Below are positions 58,701-64,000 of a stretch of DNA of 64,000 nucleotides, in pieces; within the stretch, counting starts at the first letter, position 1, and each line of letters opens with the position of its first letter. The stretch covers positions 98,403 through 162,402 of the forward strand of contig FWCC01000132.1 in NCBI GenBank assembly GCA_900169235.1, read 5' to 3'. Origin of the DNA: Zarea fungicola. Its lineage: Eukaryota; Ascomycota; Sordariomycetes; Hypocreales; Cordycipitaceae. Below the pieces are notes generated by a model. It was not told the DNA's origin. It made no database searches and worked only from the letters and a program-made list of their open reading frames with translations. The translations under genes were made by a program, and so were the position numbers.

Positions 58701-61700
58701 GGCTGCATGTAATTTACTGTAACGTCGATATTTTTGTGACAGCTGATTACAGGTGACGGTTGGGCTACTGTGCCGAATTTCCCAACAGCTGGCGCAAGAA
58801 CCTACTAGCTGGTCCACTTAATGCATGATAAGGGGGTTACAGGTATGAGAAAACCCAAGTACTCGTAATAGTATCGTTACGAGTAAAGCGCCGAGCCAGG
58901 GGCGGGGTTGCGTGGTAAGTTGGTAAGCTACCACACAGGGAGGGGGTCCTTGATGTAGGGTGACCTCAGTGGCGGATTGTTTGGTGTACCAGTTCCTTGA
59001 TGTCTGCTAACCGATGCCCGAAAATCGTCGGCCGGGAGTCGCACAGCGGAACGCCACAGGTCAACGGTGGTGCGTCTGACAAAAGCCACCCAAAAAAAAA
59101 AGGCCGCGGAACGGTTGATAGGGCCAGGTGCGGTGGGTGGGCCGTCGGCCTTGTAGAGACGCACGCCCCTTCGGCCATGATGCACCCGTTTCAGCGGTTG
59201 ACGAGGTGGATTAAACGACCCACTTTCAACTTTCAGGTGCTGCTGTCATCACTAATCAAGAGTTCGATACCTGGAGCAGCGCATTTGTCCGAATGCGCGG
59301 GGCTCAATGGCTCCCAGTGCCTGGTTCAGCCATTGTATATCGGCAGTATGCCAGAGTTGAGCGGAATATTGCTCATGATATTGGCTTGGATGGACTGTTA
59401 TATTTGAACGTGCTCTTATATGCATTAACTGGAAAGGTGCAAAGAAAGCTCGGTCGCTGGAGAGAAACCCCTCGTTTCGTTCGTGATGCCGGTTTGGGCT
59501 GTGTGTCCACAAACACTCCTGACGGACAGCCGGCCATTGTTACACGTGAGCCGAACGAGTGGTGCCTTCTTCCCCGTCCCATGCAAGCTGCTGATTCCTA
59601 CAACGGTTTTCTCACAGCCCCTACGCACCAGGTGAAGGTGGTACGAGGTGTCGCAGACCAACCCAATGAGAGACCAGGTAGGAAGCCACACCACAATTTC
59701 GATTACTGATGGCGCCTTCACTAACGGTGAAATCCCACAACATAGCCAGAAATGACCCCACTTTAGAGTGGGCACAATACCGTTCCCTCGGGGCAGGCGC
59801 TCGATGCGAGAACCGTCAGGCCAATCCTCAACGGCTGGCGAGGAGTAAGCCACAAATCAGCAGGTGTAGTCAGTGCCGAGACTTTTCTAGCCTCTGGTCA
59901 ATGTAGAAGTGGCCGAATGCCGACAAGGGCTAGACTGAGGTTATAGCCAGCCAGCCCGCATCCATTCATAGCTCATTCAGTCAATCGTCGAAGAATATTC
60001 CGTTGGGAAAGGCTAAAAGTGCAAAATAGCTCTTGTCTCAAAGATGAATGAATGCGGTTGCGGATGAGTTACTACCGTACAAGATTGGTGTGATGGACAA
60101 GTACCAAAAAAATCGAAAAGAAAGAAATGATTAACCGAACAAAAATAGAATTAAAAAGAAGGTTTGCTCTTTGGAAGGGCCGTTGGATTCGGTGGCCCGC
60201 ATAGCCGGGACCGAAATTTAGCGGTGCGAAACGGTGGTTCCTTGCAGCTCTTGCTTTTCTTGCTGGCTGCTCAGCTCAACTGGCAGTGCCCTGGATGGGG
60301 GCCGCTGGGCCTGCCATCAAACTAGCTGAGTTAGGAGCTGGCACGACAGGCAAGTCGCATCAAAGCGGTAGTCCCAATACGGAGCCACTTTTAATTCTCC
60401 AGATGCTGCCTGATTAGGCTCTAGTGGCTGTTCTGTTAAATGTTGCCCGTTTTTACTATTCCGAATCAATGGATCACCTCCGCCCCTGTTGGCCGCCGAT
60501 TTTCAACGGGCGCGCCAGTCAGCGGGCATCAGACCTTTCCTTGCCGCTAAGCTTAGTTGGTGGGCAAATATGACTGACTACCCAGTAGCAAAACGGGCAG
60601 TGCGGCGCTCTGCAAAATTGTCCGTGTGCAGGGAGATCGCCCCCCCACTGCGCAGCATTCCCTTCTTGCAGCCAGCAATGTAGAGTTCAACAGACCGCAT
60701 GGATGAATGGACAACCACCGACATTTAATTGCGCCCATACTGGATGTATATATCAAACCCGGAGCCTAATGTTCCAGCCACCCATGACTCCATGAGTTGG
60801 TACCATGCAACAAAATGGCGTAACTTTCACGATTATAGATAGGAGCATCGGAAATACTGGCCTGGCATTATTACATCACGGCTTGCCAGTGGATTATTCC
60901 TTGCTGTCGTCGTTATTACCTCGCCCACTCCACCCATATTATATGGATGCAGAGAAGACTTGTTGTTGGACTAGAACCGTTGCATTTCTATCCTGCAAGC
61001 TGCCTGTACGGCAGCCAGCAGGGAACCTTGCTCCCTGCCAAGAGGCACTTTTACTTGAATGTACAATGCCATGTAGCAACACGCCAGCCTAACATTGGCA
61101 CCATGCCGGTGTGGTTTGGGCAATATGTACCCAGTATATAAGACGTCTGACAGTGTCTACTCACGCCGGCCCCGCCGGAGCTAAGTAGACTGGATTGCCT
61201 GGAATACTTCAGGTTCTGAAGTGGTGCGCATAGCTCTCTGCTGTATTAAACAATATTGTGCAGGCTGTGATTTTACATGATGAGGAGCTGCAACTGCATA
61301 CCAAACTATCCGGCTGTCGTATGCTCTTGACTGTCCATTTGCAACAAGCTGTACTGGTAGCTACCTACTGCACGACTTGTCAGAAAAACAGAAAGTCCGA
61401 TAGGGATCGGACTTCAACGGTGCGGCCAAGCTCGTGTGGGTTGTCTGGTCATAAATCTAGATTTATCTGCCACACTTCTGTCCCGTCATAAATCGCTCCT
61501 GTGCGAATGGAGGAGCCGAAGTTTCTCGGCAGCGCACAGGTACTAACTACTGGAACTCCGCAATTCAGCAGCCTGGCACATGTACTCCGCTGCTTCTAGA
61601 TGTATTTGCAGGGAGAAAGCATCTGTTTCGCACCTGAAAGCAATACTTACTGGACCACACACAGGCTCACAAAAACTGTGAGCTATATGGTTTATCATTG

Positions 61701-62842
61701 GTAGCAACGGTGGTGTTACACCTATGTACTATCAGAGAGCCGTTCTCTTTTCTCTTCTCGACTTCTCACCATATCTTACATTTCTGGCCACAGTAAATGG
61801 CATGGTCGCCCGTAAATAGCATTGGTGGTGCGCTGTGAAAGTGGTCGATCCCGCGCCTGCATCCCAGGCCCAACGCAGTGGCGCCTACTAAAAATGCATT
61901 CCAAATACACTTTGCCCGCATCGCTCACCCAAAATGGTATGGCGTAGAATAACTGCCCCTGTCATTGACAACTTATCATACATTATGTCCAACAAGTTTC
62001 AGCGCACGCTTTGTTTGTGGAGCAACTGCCGCCATGCCAGACTCAATAGCTGTGGGCGGACTACTGGTACATTCATGATACCTGCATTTGCGCTTACTTC
62101 TACTATATTCCTGCCGCCATGTGAACTTGCGGTCGCAAAGTTTAATTTAGAGGTATTTTCGCTCGTAAATATGACGTTTAATATTTACTCACAAATCGCC
62201 CTTTTCTCAGGGCTTCTTCCTTTTGGCAGGTCGGCCCGCCTACGATGGGCTCTTTTACGCCTCGTGATGATTCACCGGTCAGTCCGCTTTGTAATTTCGT
62301 TCCCTTCCTGACTAGAAAATGCATATTCATTACGCCCACATTTGGCTATGTGTTTTCATATGATGTAACAACAACTCATGTGTATTGGTTGTAGCTGTTG
62401 GCGTTAATTTCATCTATCTCTTCCTAAAAGATACTCGGCCTGAAATCCGGCACAGTTTGCTCTCAAACGCCGAAAGCCCTTATACATTACAGGATAGTGG
62501 AACAAGACTGAACCACTCGGTAAAAGAACAAGTAAACTCAAATTCGCTCTGCATTAAAACACGCTCCGACCCATTTTTCCCCCCCAAAAAAATTCAAAGA
62601 TAAATAAATAAAAATTCAATGACGCATCAAACGCGATGCTCTCAAAAAGTTTACAGCGGGCTTAAGCCACTGCATCCCCTTTGGCGTCTACCAGGTCTGG
62701 TGAGCAACTGGAAACCTTCGAAGAGGTGTGGCCAGTGGCGCGCTCACCTGGCGCCGCAGAACTATCGCTCCTGCGTTCCCCCCCCTCCAGACCTAGTGAG
62801 GTAAACTATGTGCGTTGTTTTGGATTTTCCTACTTTGTCCAT
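55738..62842. other. Long region without recognised genes (7.1 kb)
   Basis: Between the 3' ends of the NDUFS5-like gene and the FlbD-like gene. I looked at all frames above 60 codons on both strands. The longest, 59293-59709 (+, 138 codons) and 59425-59853 (-, 142 codons), overlap each other and show no domain, signal or protein-like composition. I found no transposase, reverse transcriptase, terminal repeat or RIP-like extreme AT content. Short AT-rich patches occur near 56830-57070 and 60110-60160. The content is unknown; a long non-coding transcript or spread regulatory DNA is possible but not shown. Confidence 0.5.
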
Positions 62843-63631
62843 TCACCCCAGCAGAGACGAGAGATTCATTCTCGAGTCTCGAGTATTCCCATCGGAGGCT
62901 TGCTGCAATTGCACAGGGGAGTTGGGTGCGGTCAGGAGATGCTGACGTTTATTGTCTGGTTGCTGCGCCAAGGTGCTCAAACTGGGTAAGGCACCACTGG
63001 ATCCATGGAGTCCGGAGGACAATGTGCGCAATGGCGCCAGCTCAATTGACTGGCGGGGCAATATGGGCAGCCGACCCGGTGATGTTGTGTACCCGTAGAG
63101 ATCAATATCGGCTGACTCAGATGAACAAGGAGAGGGTAATGGAGCCTCTGACCAAGGTCCCTGTTGGCGATGATGTTCAACAGGAGAATGCATTGGTGGC
63201 GGTAACGATCGTGTTGAGCCGCTCAATGAACCGGCTCTGTGGTAGTATTCTTGACCACTGATGTTGTTCGCATTTCGGCGGCGGTCAAACCTCTTGCGAC
63301 GGTTCTGGCTTCCGTTCCACCAATTTTTTACGGCGTTGTCACTGCGGCCATGCAGTCTGCGGGCAATCTCAGCCCATCGCTTGCCAAGTTCCACAACAAG
63401 TTGTTCAATTTGAGCACCCTCTGCTGGTGTGATAGGGTCATGATTCAAAGATGGCTTTAAATTTTGATGATAGCGCTCGCGGCATTGTTTCGGCGTCCGC
63501 GTGTTGAGAGTATGGGCAATTTTTACCCAATTGTGGGGGCCATGTGCTTGCACCAGTTGCATGAGGCAGTTATCTTCCTGCTGAGACCAAGGTCCGCGCC
63601 GATGGTCGTTCATGACGGCTTCGTCTTCCAT
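62843..63631 (-). CDS. flbD: Myb-like DNA-binding regulator FlbD
   Basis: Single exon; ATG 63631 gives 262 residues (MEDEAVMNDHRRGPWSQ). A second in-frame ATG at 63613 would also keep the whole DNA-binding region. Two Myb/SANT repeats occupy about residues 12-108: GPWSQQEDN through KQCRERYHQNLKPSLNHDP, then ITPAEGAQIEQLVVELGKRW through GRSDNAVKNWWNG. This pair is characteristic of FlbD, which promotes asexual sporulation in Aspergillus and regulates development in other moulds. The C-terminal 150 residues are Pro/Ser-rich and end RMNLSSLLG. A TATATAAA box lies 86-93 bases upstream of the start. Its 3' side faces the long gene-free region. Confidence 0.92.
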   Translation of the reverse strand: MEDEAVMNDHRRGPWSQQEDNCLMQLVQAHGPHNWVKIAHTLNTRTPKQCRERYHQNLKPSLNHDPITPAEGAQIEQLVVELGKRWAEIARRLHGRSDNAVKNWWNGSQNRRKRFDRRRNANNISGQEYYHRAGSLSGSTRSLPPPMHSPVEHHRQQGPWSEAPLPSPCSSESADIDLYGYTTSPGRLPILPRQSIELAPLRTLSSGLHGSSGALPSLSTLAQQPDNKRQHLLTAPNSPVQLQQASDGNTRDSRMNLSSLLG

Positions 63632-64000
63632 AGAGTCGGATAGTTTCTTCAACACGAAAATCCAGGTTTGGTGGGAAAAATGTGTCTCCAAAGCTCGGGA
63701 TGGAGTAGTTGGTGCCTTTATATATGCCGTAGTAAAATTGAATAACCAAATCTCTGTCGTATCTTGTGAAGACGAGGCGCTGACCCTAAAGTGTATTTGA
63801 TAATGTTCAAGAAAAGTGACAAAATGGCGGATGTAGAGTGCGGCATGGGGGGAACAAATAGCAGTTCAGCCCATGTCGAGGCTTCGGGGGATCTGCCATC
63901 GGACGTACAGTGAACTAGGAGTGGAGCATTGTCCCACCCAAAGGTGGAAGGGGTGAGCGGAGCAAAAAAGATTTGGAAGGCATGTGGGTGACAAAAAAAC
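63632..64000. promoter_or_regulatory. Upstream region of FlbD-like gene
   Basis: About 370 bases up to the window edge. It contains the TATA box annotated separately and otherwise nothing I can identify. The promoter probably extends beyond the window. Confidence 0.5.
63717..63724 (-). promoter_or_regulatory. TATA box of FlbD-like gene
   Basis: TATATAAA on the minus strand, 86-93 bases upstream of the preferred start codon. This is a perfect consensus at a plausible distance for a short leader. Confidence 0.55.

Noticed and set aside
59293..59853. Overlapping 138- and 142-codon frames on opposite strands
   Set aside because: No domain, signal peptide or protein-like composition; lengths are within chance for this base composition.
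1..64000. CRISPR arrays, transposons, biosynthetic clusters, defence islands
   Set aside because: I saw no regularly spaced repeats, transposase or reverse-transcriptase motifs, terminal repeats, or clustered synthase genes. The gene content is ordinary fungal housekeeping.

Overview
The window is a piece of a filamentous ascomycete nuclear genome. The evidence is: short (about 50-70 nt) GT-AG introns with CTAAC-type branch points; compact genes on both strands; fungal forms of conserved proteins (Tlg2, Sec39, Gpc1, Ecm14, a FlbD-type Myb protein); and intergenic DNA rich in TAGGTACCTA-type repeats. From overall protein resemblance I infer Sordariomycetes, probably Hypocreales. I cannot name the species from the sequence alone.

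Layout. 0.7-3.2 kb: mitochondrial PPR-like protein (+). 3.4-4.6: syntaxin Tlg2 (-). 6.1-7.1: calmodulin (+). 8.2-10.9: AP-1 gamma-adaptin (+). 11.3-12.3: OXNAD-type reductase (+). 12.5-13.7: nuclear cap-binding subunit 3-like protein (-). 14.3-15.1: unrecognised protein (+). 15.6-17.5: SRP72 (+). 17.9-22.0: Sec7-PH Arf GEF (-). 23.0-24.6: Ecm14-type pseudo-carboxypeptidase (+). 25.3-28.1: broken M1 aminopeptidase (+). 29.2-29.9: MAPEG protein (+). 30.0-31.9: family X DNA polymerase (-). 32.6-34.0: TFIIE alpha (-). 34.7-38.7: cohesin Smc1 (-). 40.4-42.1: Gpc1 acyltransferase (+). 42.8-44.7: APC/C activator Cdh1 (-). 46.6-47.8: unrecognised protein (-). 48.2-48.9: NatB catalytic subunit (+). 49.5-50.7: Tra2-like RNA-binding protein (+). 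52.1-55.0: Sec39 (-), apparently with one frameshift. 55.3-55.7: complex I NDUFS5-like subunit (+). 55.7-62.8: about 7.1 kb with no convincing gene. 62.8-63.6: FlbD-like Myb regulator (-).

The genes are mostly housekeeping. Several serve membrane traffic (Tlg2, AP-1 gamma, Sec7 GEF, Sec39, SRP72), and others serve chromosomes and the cell cycle (Smc1, Pol X, Cdh1) or gene expression (TFIIE alpha, NCBP3-like, Tra2-like). I see no biosynthetic cluster, transposon, CRISPR array or defence system. I took apparent breaks in Tlg2, Smc1, Cdh1, TFIIE alpha, Pol X and the Sec7 GEF through explicit splice sites, and all become intact reading frames. Only the M1 aminopeptidase (several lesions and loss of a zinc ligand) and Sec39 (one frame break) do not.

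The structure the genes do not explain is threefold. Clusters of palindromic TAGGTACCTA repeats lie in gene-upstream, mainly divergent, intergenic DNA and are absent from convergent gaps. A large gene-free block separates the NDUFS5 and FlbD 3' ends. Finally, there is the peptidase pair of a predicted inactive Ecm14 beside a decayed M1 peptidase. I found no clear undescribed system.
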